Source: Bartonella koehlerae C-29
GTDB taxonomy: Bacteria > Pseudomonadota > Alphaproteobacteria > Rhizobiales > Rhizobiaceae
NCBI RefSeq assembly: GCF_000706625.1
Contig: NZ_KL407334.1
Location: 1,035,295-1,099,294, forward strand
Direction of reading: 5' to 3'
DNA length: 64,000 bases
Made by a program: the position numbers and the translations under genes. Positions 29,651-39,940 of this stretch are shown here, piece by piece (position 1 is the first letter of the stretch; the number at the start of each line of letters is the position of its first letter). A model generated the notes under the pieces. That model made no database searches. It was given only the letters and a program-made list of their open reading frames with translations, and was not told the origin of the DNA.

Positions 29651-31399
29651 ATGAATCTTAAATGCAATAAAAAACTGTTGATATGCACAGTAATGCGAAA
29701 TGTTTTGCTTGTTTTTCTGTTAGCAGTGCTCTGTACATTTTTTATTTGGTTATATTATTTTTTTCAGCCGCGTGGCTATCAGGCGACTTTAACATTTTCG
29801 TTATCTGATTCTGTAGGGAAACCTTTCCCACTCGATAAACAAAAGAATGCTATCGCTTTTTTATTTTCACAGACTGTCTTTTTAAATGATTCAAGTTTGC
29901 AAAATTTCTCTTCTACCCCTTTTCTCAAGAAAGAGTTTCGTGAAAATATTCATTTATCCCGTGATGGTGATCTCATCAAACTTACTTTTGAAGCTGGAAC
30001 ACTTGAAGCTGCTCAACAAGGACTGGAAATCTGGTTTTCGGTATTTTCAGAAGCAATTGTAAAACAAAAACAATTATTAATAGAGCAACAATATGATGCT
30101 CATGCGTTACTGGATATAGTGCAGCGATTCCGTTCGTCTATTGATTCTTTTCTTCACCACAATGCAAAACAAACAGAGCTTAATGATCTTTCTGTTCAAT
30201 TAACGCAAGCAACTTTAAAGCGTATTCATTTAATGAGTTTAAATTCAACCATTAAGATGATGCGTGAAAATGGACAGTCTTTACTATCTTTCTCATTTAT
30301 TGCCAGCAATCCAGCAGTTGCTGCATTAGAATCCAAGCGTAATCTTTTGGAAACCCAAAGAGCGCATATGGTTATACAATTAGGTTGGACACATCCTCAA
30401 ATTAAGGCAATGACCGCAGAATTAGAGGCACTTTCTCATCAATTAGAAAATAAAATTTTGCAGATTGCTCATCAAATTCATTCAGATGAGGTTATTGCAA
30501 GGGACTTTGAAGAACAGATCAAAAAAAAGATTGGTTTTTTTGTAACGGATCAATCCCAATCTTTGAATCAAATGTTTAACGAGCTAGAAAATAAAATAAG
30601 AATAGTGGTGGACACGCAAAACAAAGAGATAATCAAGGATACTGTTCTCTTGCAAAATGCAAAAATTCATGTGGTTGTACCAACAACCTTAGCGCCCATT
30701 TCTTTTATGACTCTTTACGGAAAAGATCTTATTGTGAGTGTGTTTGCAAGCTTAGTCACTCTTTTAGGAGGAATTTTGTTGTTTTATAACTGCTTTAGAA
30801 GCAAAAAAAGCCGACCGGAAGAAGAGAGTTTTAAAAAGGACGAGAACTTTTTAGCATCTAAGGAAATAAAAAATCTTGAGGCTTGTATTACAATAGAGGG
30901 ATTATCGGATTTTTTAAAAGGCCGCACTTCAACAGTTGTTTCAATTATTGGTCCAGAGGCTGCACGGATAGCGGCAAAACTCTCTCTTCATCTTATAAAA
31001 GAGCGCGAAACAGTTCTGTTAGTGGATATTTCTGGTCAACAAATAGAGAAAATCATTGGTCCACATCGGGGTTTGAGCGATATTTTAATAGGGAATGCTC
31101 AGTTACGTGATGTTATTTATCGTGATTATGACACGAGTGTTGATATTCTTCCACAGGGGTTAACAAGTGCTGTTTGTGCACAAGATTTTTCAAATAATAT
31201 TCCTCATTTGTTACAAGAATTAAAAAAAGAATATAATTTTATTATTTTAGAAATGGCAAGTGAACCTAAATATGGATTTGAACAATTTGCTGGACTAACA
31301 GACTATTACATTTGTAGTATTGCGCTTAACAAACAGGATTGGATGAAGAAAATGGTGAGCAGGTTTCCCAGGACTGTTTACCGGGTGGTTGAATCATAA
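29651..31399 (+). CDS. Wzc/ExoP-like polysaccharide co-polymerase with degenerate kinase domain
   Basis: A 582-residue protein. A membrane segment (about 16-36) and a periplasmic Wzz-like region with long helices (about 40-350) lead to a second membrane segment (about 360-380). The cytoplasmic domain (about 420-582) has the order of a bacterial tyrosine kinase (VSIIGPEAARIAAKLS, ETVLLVDIS, GLSDILIG, VDILPQG, YNFIILEMA). The Walker A Gly-Lys-Ser/Thr is missing and there is no terminal tyrosine cluster. It may regulate export or chain length of a surface polysaccharide without ATP hydrolysis. No glycosyltransferase or export genes are nearby. Confidence 0.75.
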   Translation: MNLKCNKKLLICTVMRNVLLVFLLAVLCTFFIWLYYFFQPRGYQATLTFSLSDSVGKPFPLDKQKNAIAFLFSQTVFLNDSSLQNFSSTPFLKKEFRENIHLSRDGDLIKLTFEAGTLEAAQQGLEIWFSVFSEAIVKQKQLLIEQQYDAHALLDIVQRFRSSIDSFLHHNAKQTELNDLSVQLTQATLKRIHLMSLNSTIKMMRENGQSLLSFSFIASNPAVAALESKRNLLETQRAHMVIQLGWTHPQIKAMTAELEALSHQLENKILQIAHQIHSDEVIARDFEEQIKKKIGFFVTDQSQSLNQMFNELENKIRIVVDTQNKEIIKDTVLLQNAKIHVVVPTTLAPISFMTLYGKDLIVSVFASLVTLLGGILLFYNCFRSKKSRPEEESFKKDENFLASKEIKNLEACITIEGLSDFLKGRTSTVVSIIGPEAARIAAKLSLHLIKERETVLLVDISGQQIEKIIGPHRGLSDILIGNAQLRDVIYRDYDTSVDILPQGLTSAVCAQDFSNNIPHLLQELKKEYNFIILEMASEPKYGFEQFAGLTDYYICSIALNKQDWMKKMVSRFPRTVYRVVES

Positions 31400-31514
31400 A
31401 TGTCATAAAATAAGAATGCTTATTGCATGTTATAGCGGTATGTTTGTCTTTGTTTTGTGCTAAAGTTGCAGTACATATTATAAAGAGCTAAAATTTAATG
31501 TTTAAATTTTAAAA

Positions 31515-32630
31515 ATGAGTTGTGGTTTGAGAGAGAGCAGGGCAATCAAAGATATGGTAGTAAATAGTTTGAATAATAACGTTTTAACACCATTACAAAA
31601 GAAAAATCGAAAACACATTCAACTGTGGCTTTATTCTATTTTATTGCTTTGTTTGGCGATTGTTTTAGTAGGGGGGGCTACCCGCTTGACGGGATCAGGT
31701 TTATCGATAACCGAATGGAAGCCAATTCATGGTGTTATTCCACCGATTGGTGTGGAACAATGGCAAGAGGAATTTTTAAAATATCAACAGATAGCACAAT
31801 ATAAGATGCTTAATCGTGATATGACTTTAAGTGCATTTAAGGTTATTTTCTGGTGGGAATGGGTGCATCGTTTTCTCGGACGTCTTGTTGGCCTTGTGGC
31901 TTTATTGGGTTTAATTTGGTTTTGGGCAACAAAACATTTTGAAAAAAATATTTTGCTCCAACTTATTATTGTACCCATTCTTATCGCATTTCAAGGGATT
32001 ATTGGTTGGTGGATGGTGGCTTCAGGTATTGGCCAAAGCAACTTGACAAGCGTGAGCCAATATCGTTTGGCATTTCATCTTATAACAGCATGTTTTGTTA
32101 TTATTTTTGTTACTTATTTATCTCAAGGGCTTACAGAATATTCTGAAAAACCAGCAAATCAAAGGGTTCAATATTTTGCGGGTTGGCTTGTTATTTTGAT
32201 TTTGATTGAGATTTATTTTGGTGCTTTGGTTGCAGGGCTGCATGCTGGGAAAGTTTATAATACGTGGCCACTTATGGATGGTCAATTCATACCAGATGGA
32301 TTGCTGCAGCATAATCCTGTTTGGCTCAACTTATTTGAAAATCCTTTGACGGTTCAATTTGTTCACCGTTTTTTTGCTTATTTCTTGTTTTTTGTAGCGG
32401 TTATTCACGCTTTCTATGTGCAAAAGAATATTCCATATTCATCCCATTCCCGTCGTGCATTTTTTATATGTGTTATGATAATTGTCCAAGCACTTTTAGG
32501 TATTCTTACACTGTTACATGAAGTCCCAATAAGTTTTGGGCTCATTCATCAAAGTGCTGCATTAGCAGTGTTGTATTTTTCGGTTACACACTGGCGAGCA
32601 ACAAAAGGAGCGCATCATACTGTTAAATAA
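31515..32630 (+). CDS. ctaA: heme A synthase (CtaA/COX15 type)
   Basis: A 371-residue membrane enzyme that oxidises the heme O methyl group to make heme A for cytochrome aa3 oxidase. Eight hydrophobic segments are visible with the heme-ligand histidines in WWEWVHRFLGR, AFHLITACF, FVHRFFAYF and GLIHQSAALA, plus GGATRLTGSGLSITEWKP. Start is uncertain: ATG 31515 or ATG 31554 (MVVNSLNN); neither has a strong ribosome site. Convergent with argC. Confidence 0.95.
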   Translation: MSCGLRESRAIKDMVVNSLNNNVLTPLQKKNRKHIQLWLYSILLLCLAIVLVGGATRLTGSGLSITEWKPIHGVIPPIGVEQWQEEFLKYQQIAQYKMLNRDMTLSAFKVIFWWEWVHRFLGRLVGLVALLGLIWFWATKHFEKNILLQLIIVPILIAFQGIIGWWMVASGIGQSNLTSVSQYRLAFHLITACFVIIFVTYLSQGLTEYSEKPANQRVQYFAGWLVILILIEIYFGALVAGLHAGKVYNTWPLMDGQFIPDGLLQHNPVWLNLFENPLTVQFVHRFFAYFLFFVAVIHAFYVQKNIPYSSHSRRAFFICVMIIVQALLGILTLLHEVPISFGLIHQSAALAVLYFSVTHWRATKGAHHTVK

Positions 32631-32665
32631 AAAATTGTTACCAGGGAAAATTCTAGCTCCCTGAA
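32631..32665 (-). terminator. possible argC terminator
   Basis: CAGGGA and TCCCTG form a six-base-pair stem across the argC stop codon; on the minus strand a T run follows about seven bases later. The spacing to the T run makes this a moderate call. Confidence 0.4.
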
Positions 32666-33588
32666 AGCATTAAGTCAAGATTTTGAACAGCAGCTGCGGC
32701 TGCACCTTTCCCTAAATTGTCTAATATGGCACAGAGATTGAAAATTCCTTCGCTATCATTGCCAAAAACAAACAGTTTTATACCATCTTTATGTGCTAAG
32801 CATTCTGGATTGAGTTTGCTAAGCGAATCAGTTTCTTCTTGTGATGCAACTGAAATAATGTTTTGTCCATCGTAATGGTTTACAAGAATTTCACGTAGAT
32901 CAGCATAGTTTGCTGATTTCGTAAATAAGTGGCGATGCAGAGGAATATTCACAATCATTCCTTGAGGAAAACGACCAACACTTGGTACAAAGATGGGTGT
33001 ATGACTGATTTGTCCATGGATTTTAATCTCTGGCACATGCTTGTGTTTAAGATTAAGAGCATAGATGAAATAATTTTCTCGAACGCCATCTTGTCGAGAT
33101 TGATTTTCCATTTGTGCAATTAATTTTCTACCGCCACCAGTATAACCAGATATTGCGTTAATTGATATTGGATAATAAGAATCTAGCAGGCATGCTTCAC
33201 GTAGAGGGCGAATCAAGCTAATTGCACCGGTAGGGTAACATCCGGGATTGGTTACGTAGTGTGCTGCTTGGATGCGTTCTTTTTGGCCTGCTGTCATTTC
33301 AGGAAAACCATAGATCCAGTTTAGTGCAACACGGTGAGCTGTTGAGCTATCAATAATTCTAATTTTTTTATTTTTTTTAAGCCAGTGAACTGTTTCGCGT
33401 GCAGTTTCGTCTGGAAGACACAAAATAGCAATGTCAGTTTGATTAAGATAGTCTTTTCGAATATTAATATTATACCGATCGCTATGAGGAAGAGAGAGTA
33501 ATTCTAAATCCGAACGCTTTGCTAGTCGCTTTTGTATCTGTAAACCAGTTGTTCCATGTTCACCATCAATAAAAACTTTCGTTGCCAT
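32653..33588 (-). CDS. argC: N-acetyl-gamma-glutamyl-phosphate reductase (type 2)
   Basis: A 311-residue ArgC of the short type 2 family. N-terminal nucleotide region KVFIDGEHGTTGLQI, active-site Cys in VTNPGCYPTGAI, and SGYTGGGRKLI are present. It makes N-acetylglutamate semialdehyde in arginine synthesis. No other arginine gene is in the window, and the usual Rhizobiales neighbour rpsI lies 30 kb away. Confidence 0.95.
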   Translation of the reverse strand: MATKVFIDGEHGTTGLQIQKRLAKRSDLELLSLPHSDRYNINIRKDYLNQTDIAILCLPDETARETVHWLKKNKKIRIIDSSTAHRVALNWIYGFPEMTAGQKERIQAAHYVTNPGCYPTGAISLIRPLREACLLDSYYPISINAISGYTGGGRKLIAQMENQSRQDGVRENYFIYALNLKHKHVPEIKIHGQISHTPIFVPSVGRFPQGMIVNIPLHRHLFTKSANYADLREILVNHYDGQNIISVASQEETDSLSKLNPECLAHKDGIKLFVFGNDSEGIFNLCAILDNLGKGAAAAAVQNLDLMLSGS

Positions 33589-33912
33589 TCTCTTTGCCTT
33601 GAATTAATTTTTCTGCCATATGCAACTTGCTGCATAAATCAGCATAGACGATTGGATTTCTTAAGGAGGCGGTTTCTTTCTTGTAAAAAATTCTGTAATA
33701 AGAATATGTTAAGATAAATGTAGAATCTATTTTGCATTATTTATTTTTGCAAGACTAGAATTTCATTTTTAAACGGCAAAAAACAAGCAAATTGCAAAAA
33801 ATAAGGCTAATATTTGCTCTATTTTTAAATAAAAAATTTAAAATATTGGTCTGCATGGCTTGCTATGTTATCGTTCGTAACTTTCTTTTTTTAATTTTAG
33901 GAACGTGTTTTT
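33589..33912. other. divergent gap between argC and glyA
   Basis: About 320 bases with no gene. Promoters of both genes must lie here; no riboswitch structure is recognised. A TTAGGAA ribosome site precedes glyA. Confidence 0.5.
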
Positions 33913-35226
33913 ATGACCAAGCAAGCAAATGATACACAAAAGCGTTTTTTTAATGATAATTTACAAACGGTTGATGTTGCAATCTTTGATGCGATCAGAG
34001 GAGAGTTTGAGCGGCAACAACATGAAATTGAGTTGATTGCGTCAGAGAATATTGTTTCAAGGGCAGTTCTTGAAGCTCAAGGATCAGTTTTAACCAATAA
34101 ATATGCAGAAGGTTATCCAGGAAAGCGCTATTATGGAGGTTGTCAATTTGTTGATGTGGTTGAAGATTTAGCAATTGAACGAGCTAAACAGCTTTTTGGT
34201 GCTGATTTTGCAAATGTTCAGGCTAATTCTGGTAGCCAAATGAATCAAGCTGTGTTTTTAGCTTTATTAAAGCCTGGTGATACATTTATGGGCTTGGATT
34301 TAAATTCCGGTGGTCATCTTACGCATGGTTCATCCGTTAATATGTCAGGAAAATGGTTTGAGGTTGTTTCCTATGGTGTGCGTAAAGAAGATCAGCGTCT
34401 TGATATGGAGGCTGTTGAACGCCTTGCAAAGGAACATAAACCCAAACTTATTATAGCAGGGGGATCAGCTTATTCTCGCTTATGGGATTGGAAAAAATTC
34501 CGTGAAATTGCAGATGAGATTGATGCTTATTTCCTCGTTGATATGTCTCATATCGCTGGTTTAGTCGCTGGTGGTGTTCATCCTTCACCTGTTCCACATG
34601 CGCACATTGTGACAACGACGACGCATAAATCACTGAGAGGTCCTCGTGGTGGTTTGATTTTGACAAATGATGAAACTTTAGCCAAAAAAATTAACTCAGC
34701 GATTTTTCCTGGTCTTCAGGGGGGCCCTTTAATGCACGTGATTGCAGCTAAAGCTGTTGCATTTGAGGAAGCTTTGCAACCTGCTTTCAAGGATTATAGT
34801 GCCAATGTTATTGCTAATGCGAAAACCTTAGCAAAAACACTACAGAGTAACGGTTTTGATATTGTTTCTGGCGGTACAGACAATCATTTATTGTTGGTTG
34901 ATTTGCGTTCCAAAAAAGTGTCAGGAAAACGTGCAGAATTGGCTTTAGGGCGTGCTCATATTACCTGCAATAAAAATAGTATTCCTTTTGATCTTGAAAC
35001 ACCATTTGTAACATCCGGAATTCGTCTTGGTTCACCTGCTGCGACGACACGTGGTTTTGCAAAAAATGAGTTTATTCAAATTGCTCATATGATTTCAGAG
35101 ATTCTTGATGGTCTCGGTATGGCAACAAGTGATGAGGACAATAGTGCTGTTGAAATGGTTGTTAAGAAAAAGGTAGAAGATATGACAAATAAATTTCCTC
35201 TTTACTCTTATCTTAGCACTTGTTAA
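33913..35226 (+). CDS. glyA: serine hydroxymethyltransferase
   Basis: A 437-residue PLP enzyme that converts serine and tetrahydrofolate to glycine and methylene-tetrahydrofolate. The PLP lysine lies in [15 protein letters not shown] (near residue 240); [15 protein letters not shown] and [13 protein letters not shown] are typical. First gene of a tightly packed block with nrdR 12 bases downstream, the common alphaproteobacterial order glyA-nrdR-rib. Confidence 0.98.
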   Translation: MTKQANDTQKRFFNDNLQTVDVAIFDAIRGEFERQQHEIELIASENIVSRAVLEAQGSVLTNKYAEGYPGKRYYGGCQFVDVVEDLAIERAKQLFGADFANVQANSGSQMNQAVFLALLKPGDTFMGLDLNSGGHLTHGSSVNMSGKWFEVVSYGVRKEDQRLDMEAVERLAKEHKPKLIIAGGSAYSRLWDWKKFREIADEIDAYFLVDMSHIAGLVAGGVHPSPVPHAHIVTTTTHKSLRGPRGGLILTNDETLAKKINSAIFPGLQGGPLMHVIAAKAVAFEEALQPAFKDYSANVIANAKTLAKTLQSNGFDIVSGGTDNHLLLVDLRSKKVSGKRAELALGRAHITCNKNSIPFDLETPFVTSGIRLGSPAATTRGFAKNEFIQIAHMISEILDGLGMATSDEDNSAVEMVVKKKVEDMTNKFPLYSYLSTC

Positions 35227-35238
35227 GGATGTAAAAAG

Positions 35239-35721
35239 ATGCGCTGTCCTTATTGCCAATACGAAGATACACAGGTTAAGGATTCGCGTCCTTCAGAAGA
35301 AGGGACGGTCATTCGTCGTCGGCGTATATGTTCCGTGTGCGGTGGCCGTTTTACCACTTTTGAACGTGTTCAACTGCGTGAGCTTTTGGTTTTTAAAAAA
35401 AGTGGTCGATACGAACCATTTGACCGGGATAAGTTGATGCGATCAGTTGAGATAGCTGTGCGTAAACGCAATATTGACCCAGACTATATTGAACGCGTTA
35501 TTTCTGGCATTGTACGTCAACTCGAGAGTTTAGGAGAACCAGAGATTACTTCGGAAAAAATTGGACATCTTGTGATGAAAGCGTTGAAAAGCATTGATGA
35601 TATTGCTTACATTCGTTTTGCTTCCGTCTATCGAGATTTTCGTAACGCAAGCGATTTTCACGATGTTATAGACGAATTGTCGAAGGGTATAACGGACACA
35701 GAATCTTGTTTTGATGAATAA
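35239..35721 (+). CDS. nrdR: transcriptional repressor NrdR
   Basis: A 160-residue repressor of ribonucleotide reductase genes. N-terminal zinc ribbon ([17 protein letters not shown], then [16 protein letters not shown]) and an ATP-cone domain (about 49-139) are complete. NrdR binds NrdR boxes upstream of nrd genes, none of which is in this window. Its stop overlaps the ribD start by eight bases. Confidence 0.97.
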   Translation: MRCPYCQYEDTQVKDSRPSEEGTVIRRRRICSVCGGRFTTFERVQLRELLVFKKSGRYEPFDRDKLMRSVEIAVRKRNIDPDYIERVISGIVRQLESLGEPEITSEKIGHLVMKALKSIDDIAYIRFASVYRDFRNASDFHDVIDELSKGITDTESCFDE

Positions 35722-36841
35722 AAAAGCGCAAGATGAGCGGTTGATGGCTGCAGCTATCCGTTTGGCAGAACGTCATGTCGGACTTACTGGTGAAAACCCG
35801 TCTGTCGGTACAATAATCGCACGAAACGATGAAAATATTGGAGCATACATTGTTGGCTATGGTGTAACAGCCATCCACGGGAGGCCTCATGCCGAGGTAC
35901 AAGCCCTACAAATGGCTGGCCCTTTGGCGTACGGCGCTACTGTTTATGTTACTTTAGAGCCTTGTTCGCATTATGGCAAAACTTCGCCGTGTGCAAATGC
36001 TCTCATCAAATCCGGTATTTCGCGGGTTGTTATTGCTCTTACTGATTTAGACAAGAGGGTTGATGGTCGTGGTATTGCTCTTTTGCGTGCGGCTGGCATT
36101 GAGGTTATTGAAGGGGTCTTGGCTAAAGAAGCTTTCGAGTCTTTGTGCAGCTATTGGTGTATAAGGAAGCAGAAACGTTCTGCAGTCACTTTTAAAATGG
36201 CAATTTCTGCTGATAATGGTGTTGGAAAAAAGGGGCAAGGTGGAATAAAAATTAGTGGAACGACTTCTCATATCTATACTCATATTCTTCGTGCTCAAAA
36301 CAATGCTATTCTTGTTGGTATTGGTACTATATTGGCGGATAATCCACAATTAAATTGCCGTTTGCCAGGAATGGAAGTGCGTTCGCCTATACGTATTATT
36401 TTGGATACAGATTTATGCATTCCACTCAACGCAAAAGTTGTTCAAACAGCAAAAACAATTCCTACATGGGTTATTTGTGATGTGAACTTTTCAAAGAAAA
36501 GCAAAAAAATCGCACTGGAACAGTGTGGAGTATCTGTTTATTCGGTAAAAATGAGCAATGGTTACATGCCACCCTTTACTATTTTACAGCTGCTTTATCA
36601 ACATGGAATCAATAGCGTTTTACTTGAGGGAGGCGTAAAGACGGGAAAAATTTTTTTAAATGCTGGTTGTGTAGATCATTTGATATGCTTTTATGCACCC
36701 GTTATTTTAGGAAAAAATCGTATTGAAGCCCCTTATTTGGGGAATTATCTCTCGCAATTTCATGAAGTAGAGACAAGAATGTTTGGAAATGACCGTTTTT
36801 ATAAATGGAGGCGTAAGACATTATGTTCACAGGAATTGTAA
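35714..36841 (+). CDS. ribD: bifunctional riboflavin deaminase/reductase RibD
   Basis: A 375-residue two-domain enzyme. The N-terminal deaminase has HAEVQAL and [15 protein letters not shown] zinc motifs; the C-terminal half is the HTP reductase ([27 protein letters not shown]). It converts the first pyrimidine intermediate of riboflavin synthesis. ATG 35714 is chosen over TTG 35711 and overlaps the nrdR stop, indicating coupling. Confidence 0.95.
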   Translation: MNKKAQDERLMAAAIRLAERHVGLTGENPSVGTIIARNDENIGAYIVGYGVTAIHGRPHAEVQALQMAGPLAYGATVYVTLEPCSHYGKTSPCANALIKSGISRVVIALTDLDKRVDGRGIALLRAAGIEVIEGVLAKEAFESLCSYWCIRKQKRSAVTFKMAISADNGVGKKGQGGIKISGTTSHIYTHILRAQNNAILVGIGTILADNPQLNCRLPGMEVRSPIRIILDTDLCIPLNAKVVQTAKTIPTWVICDVNFSKKSKKIALEQCGVSVYSVKMSNGYMPPFTILQLLYQHGINSVLLEGGVKTGKIFLNAGCVDHLICFYAPVILGKNRIEAPYLGNYLSQFHEVETRMFGNDRFYKWRRKTLCSQEL

Positions 36842-37440
36842 CGGATATAGGTTGTGTTGAAGATGTCCAATCCTTAAAGCAGGGGATGCGGTTCATTATT
36901 TCAACACGTTATGGTATCGAAGACTTAGAAATTGGTGCATCAATCGCGTGTTCAGGGATTTGCCTAACAATCGTTGAGCGAGGATTAAAACAGCAAACGA
37001 AAACCAATTGGTTTGCTGTAGAAGCGTGGGAAGAAGCGTTGCGTTTGACTAATCTTGCACAATGGACAAAAGGAACATTTGTTAATTTAGAACGTTCATT
37101 ACGATTGGGTGATGAAATGGGCGGGCATTTGGTTTCTGGTCATATTGACGGTTTGGCTGAGATTATTGATCAGAAAATGGAAGGTGATGCAGTTCGTTTT
37201 TTTCTACAGGTATCAAAACATTTTATGCCTTTTATTGCAAATAAAGGCTCTATCGCACTTAATGGAACATCTTTGACCGTTAATTGTGTTGAAGATCATA
37301 TTTTTGATGTTCTTATTATTCGTCACACACTTGAAATGACAACCTGGGGACAAGCTGAAATTGGAGATCTGGTCAATTTAGAAATTGATCAATTTGCCCG
37401 TTATGCTGCAAGACTTTCTGACTTTAGATATAAAGACTAA
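36823..37440 (+). CDS. ribE: riboflavin synthase alpha subunit
   Basis: A 205-residue lumazine-binding protein with two homologous halves, beginning [10 protein letters not shown] and with GHLVSGHIDG and SLTVNCVEDHIFDV. It dismutates 6,7-dimethyl-8-ribityllumazine to riboflavin. The start lies inside the end of ribD (19-base overlap). Also called ribC in some genomes. Confidence 0.96.
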   Translation: MFTGIVTDIGCVEDVQSLKQGMRFIISTRYGIEDLEIGASIACSGICLTIVERGLKQQTKTNWFAVEAWEEALRLTNLAQWTKGTFVNLERSLRLGDEMGGHLVSGHIDGLAEIIDQKMEGDAVRFFLQVSKHFMPFIANKGSIALNGTSLTVNCVEDHIFDVLIIRHTLEMTTWGQAEIGDLVNLEIDQFARYAARLSDFRYKD

Positions 37441-37492
37441 TAAATTAAAATTCTATATTCTATAATTCTAAGTTCTTTATGGGATTCCCATT

Positions 37493-37960
37493 ATGACAAT
37501 AGAAATACGTAAAAAATTGCATATATTGATTGTTGAAGCGCGTTTTTATGATGGGATTTCCGATGCGCTTCTTACAGGTGCAGTAAGCACTTTGCAAAAA
37601 GCCGAAGCAAGCTATGATATTGTGACAGTTCCAGGAGCATTAGAAATACCCGGTGCAATAGCTTTTGCCGAAAAAAATAGTAGGATATCTTATGATGGTT
37701 ATGTAGCACTTGGTTGTGTTATTCGGGGTGAAACATACCATTTCGAAATTGTTGCAAATGATTCTTGTCGTGCATTGATGGATTTAACAGTCCATAAGCA
37801 CTTGGCTATTGGAAATGGTATTTTGACTGTTGAGGATGAAAAACAAGCATGGGCGCGTGCAAAACAGGATGAAAAAAATAAAGGTGGTTTTGCTGCTGAA
37901 GCTGCTTTATGTATGATCGCTCTAAAAAAGAGATTTGGAGAAATCATTAAATATGGTTGA
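37493..37960 (+). CDS. ribH: 6,7-dimethyl-8-ribityllumazine synthase
   Basis: A 155-residue lumazine synthase. [46 protein letters not shown] and the late [11 protein letters not shown] segment are conserved. It forms the substrate of riboflavin synthase. Followed by nusB, whose ATG lies inside the ribH stop region, the standard ribH-nusB order. Confidence 0.97.
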   Translation: MTIEIRKKLHILIVEARFYDGISDALLTGAVSTLQKAEASYDIVTVPGALEIPGAIAFAEKNSRISYDGYVALGCVIRGETYHFEIVANDSCRALMDLTVHKHLAIGNGILTVEDEKQAWARAKQDEKNKGGFAAEAALCMIALKKRFGEIIKYG

Positions 37961-38423
37961 TGTAAAAGGCAAATATTTTCCCCGTTTAGCCAATAAACGT
38001 GGAACAGCAAGACTCGCTGCAGTTCAAGCGCTTTATCAAATGGATATGGTTGGTTCTGGTGTGATGGAAACGGCAGCTGAATATAAGGCTTATCGTTTAG
38101 GAAAAAATATTGATGGAAATCAGTATCTTGATGCTGATTTTCAGTGGTTTTTGGCTATTATAACTGGTGTTGTAAAAGATCAAAAACAGCTTGATCCTAT
38201 GTTGCACCAACAACTTTCTGCAGAGTGGTCACTTTCACGTCTTGATTCCACACTGCGCGCAATTTTACGTGCAGGTTTATGGGAATTAATAAACCGTCAA
38301 GATGTACCTATTGCTGTCGTGATGAGTGAGTATGTTGATATAGCAAAGGCATTTTTTGAAGGTGATGAGCCAAAACTCGTCAACGCAGTTCTCGATAGTG
38401 TGGCAAAAAAAATCCGTTTCTAA
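37953..38423 (+). CDS. nusB: transcription antitermination factor NusB
   Basis: A 156-residue NusB with [14 protein letters not shown] at the N-terminus, the central ILRAGLWEL and the C-terminal [23 protein letters not shown]. With NusE it binds boxA RNA for rRNA antitermination. ATG 37953 overlaps the ribH stop; an in-frame TTG 37935 is rejected. In several Rhizobiales thiL follows nusB; here a convergent lipoprotein gene follows. Confidence 0.96.
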   Translation: MVDVKGKYFPRLANKRGTARLAAVQALYQMDMVGSGVMETAAEYKAYRLGKNIDGNQYLDADFQWFLAIITGVVKDQKQLDPMLHQQLSAEWSLSRLDSTLRAILRAGLWELINRQDVPIAVVMSEYVDIAKAFFEGDEPKLVNAVLDSVAKKIRF

Positions 38424-38507
38424 AAATAGCATTAAAATCCTCGAAACTCTCAGGACCAACATTAGCAGACCTGACAATATCACAACTTCATGTAGGCTGT
38501 TACAAAC

Positions 38508-38996
38508 TTAGTCATGGGCTGGCAAATTCGCAGGACCCTTAATAATCTGAATCAAGAAAGGTTGCTCCCTGGTCGCAGTTGGAGTTGTTTTCGCGATAAA
38601 ATCAAACACTTGGCCATCTTGTAACCCATAATTAGCTATTTTAGTAACCTGATCGTTTTTATTAAAGTAAATGGCTAAAACTCTACGATCAATAATTTTT
38701 GTTTTCATAAATTGCATCCCACGGTACCGAGTTTGTGAGATATAATAAAAAACCTCATTATCATATTTTGTTTTTAGAGAAGGGGTTCCTAAAGCTAAAA
38801 TAACTTGCTCCTGACTGGACCCAATAGAAATAGAATCGAGGGCATTTTTATCAAGAATATAACCTTCTTTATATATTTGGCTTGAACCTGAGGAATCAAG
38901 AAGACTACAACCGGCACTTGCTACCATGCTTACTATTAACAGACCAATCAATAACTTATGTTTGATTACGGCCACTCTCTGGGGCACTTGCAACAA
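38508..38996 (-). CDS. bamE: outer membrane assembly lipoprotein, BamE/SmpA/OmlA family
   Basis: About 162 residues. A signal segment ending in the lipobox VASAGC is followed by the SmpA/OmlA fold (YILDKNALDSISIGSSQEQV, ALGTPSL, FYYISQ, RRVLAIYF). BamE is an accessory lipoprotein of the BAM complex that inserts outer-membrane proteins. Start is set at TTG 38996 because AAAGGGAGG lies seven bases before it; ATG 39041 and TTG 39062 lie further upstream with no ribosome site. In Rhizobiales it usually lies divergent from the ubiquinol-chaperone/DUF177/plsX group, as here with DUF177. Confidence 0.88.
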   Translation of the reverse strand: MLQVPQRVAVIKHKLLIGLLIVSMVASAGCSLLDSSGSSQIYKEGYILDKNALDSISIGSSQEQVILALGTPSLKTKYDNEVFYYISQTRYRGMQFMKTKIIDRRVLAIYFNKNDQVTKIANYGLQDGQVFDFIAKTTPTATREQPFLIQIIKGPANLPAHD

Positions 38997-39229
38997 TGAT
39001 ACCTCCCTTTTATACTTAGGTGTAAGTTTATAATTAGACATACGACAAAAGGGAAACCTCAAGTTTTTTTCTCATTTTAGCTTAATCTGCCATAGCTTAC
39101 ATTGAGTTTCCCTGTTATAAAGCAAATTATGCCATATAGAATTTCTTTAGAAAAGAAAAAAATGAATGAAATGTATTTTGGCTAAATGAAAGCACAATAT
39201 TTATATCTCTTCATATTCGGGAATTTCCA

Positions 39230-39787
39230 ATGAATGTTCAAAATAATTCTCAAATGACATTTGCTTTGGCTTATCCAATTTCAGTGCGGTCATTACCTGC
39301 TAAAGGTATAAGAGTTCATATCTGTGCAGATCAGCAAGAGTGCACACATTTAGCTAAGAATCATGATTTAGTTGAAGTGAAGTTTTGTGAGGGAGAATTC
39401 TATATTTTACCGTGGAAAAAGCGTGGGGTGCGCGTAAAAGGTTTATTGCAGGCACGTATAATACAATTATGCGTTATTACATTAGAGCCACTAGAAAATA
39501 TTCTCTATGAAAATATTGAGATTGTTTTTATTTCTGAAGATTCAAATTTGATTAAACAAAAAATATCAGAGGATACAGGTGAATTATTTTTAGATGTAGA
39601 GGGATTAGATACACCAGAAGTATTTTATGGCGATAAAATTGATATTGGCGCAGTTATGGAAGAATTTTTTGAGTTGTCCATTAATCATTATCCGCGCAAA
39701 GAAGGAACACACATGAGTATGATTGAAAATTTAGAAGAATATGAGAAAAAATTATCGCCATTTTCTGTTTTGAAAAGTTGGAAGTAA
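39230..39787 (+). CDS. YceD/DUF177 family protein
   Basis: A 185-residue acidic protein. The core has CVITLEPLENILYENIEIVF and the C-terminal EVFYGDKIDIGAVMEEFFELSI typical of DUF177. Family members are linked to rRNA maturation or 50S assembly, and are placed before plsX or rpmF-plsX. The expected cysteine motif near the centre is partly kept. Divergent from bamE, upstream of plsX by about 150 bases. Confidence 0.88.
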   Translation: MNVQNNSQMTFALAYPISVRSLPAKGIRVHICADQQECTHLAKNHDLVEVKFCEGEFYILPWKKRGVRVKGLLQARIIQLCVITLEPLENILYENIEIVFISEDSNLIKQKISEDTGELFLDVEGLDTPEVFYGDKIDIGAVMEEFFELSINHYPRKEGTHMSMIENLEEYEKKLSPFSVLKSWK

Positions 39788-39940
39788 TTGTAAAAACATA
39801 AAAAAAATGTCTATTGTATACTATTATAAAAACGGTATTTTCTGCGAAGCTATTTTGCCCAATATGCTTCGGGGGGGGTAGTAGCAAAAAATCGCAATAT
39901 AAGTTTAAAAGCGTAAATGAAAAATGTGGGATAGGCAGGC

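Noticed and set aside
37441-37492. FMN riboswitch before ribH
   Set aside because: The gap is only 52 bases and too AT-rich to hold the conserved riboswitch core.
39840-39885. G-run before plsX as a regulatory element
   Set aside because: A run of eight G at about 39871-39878 is visible, but no paired structure or known motif supports a function.
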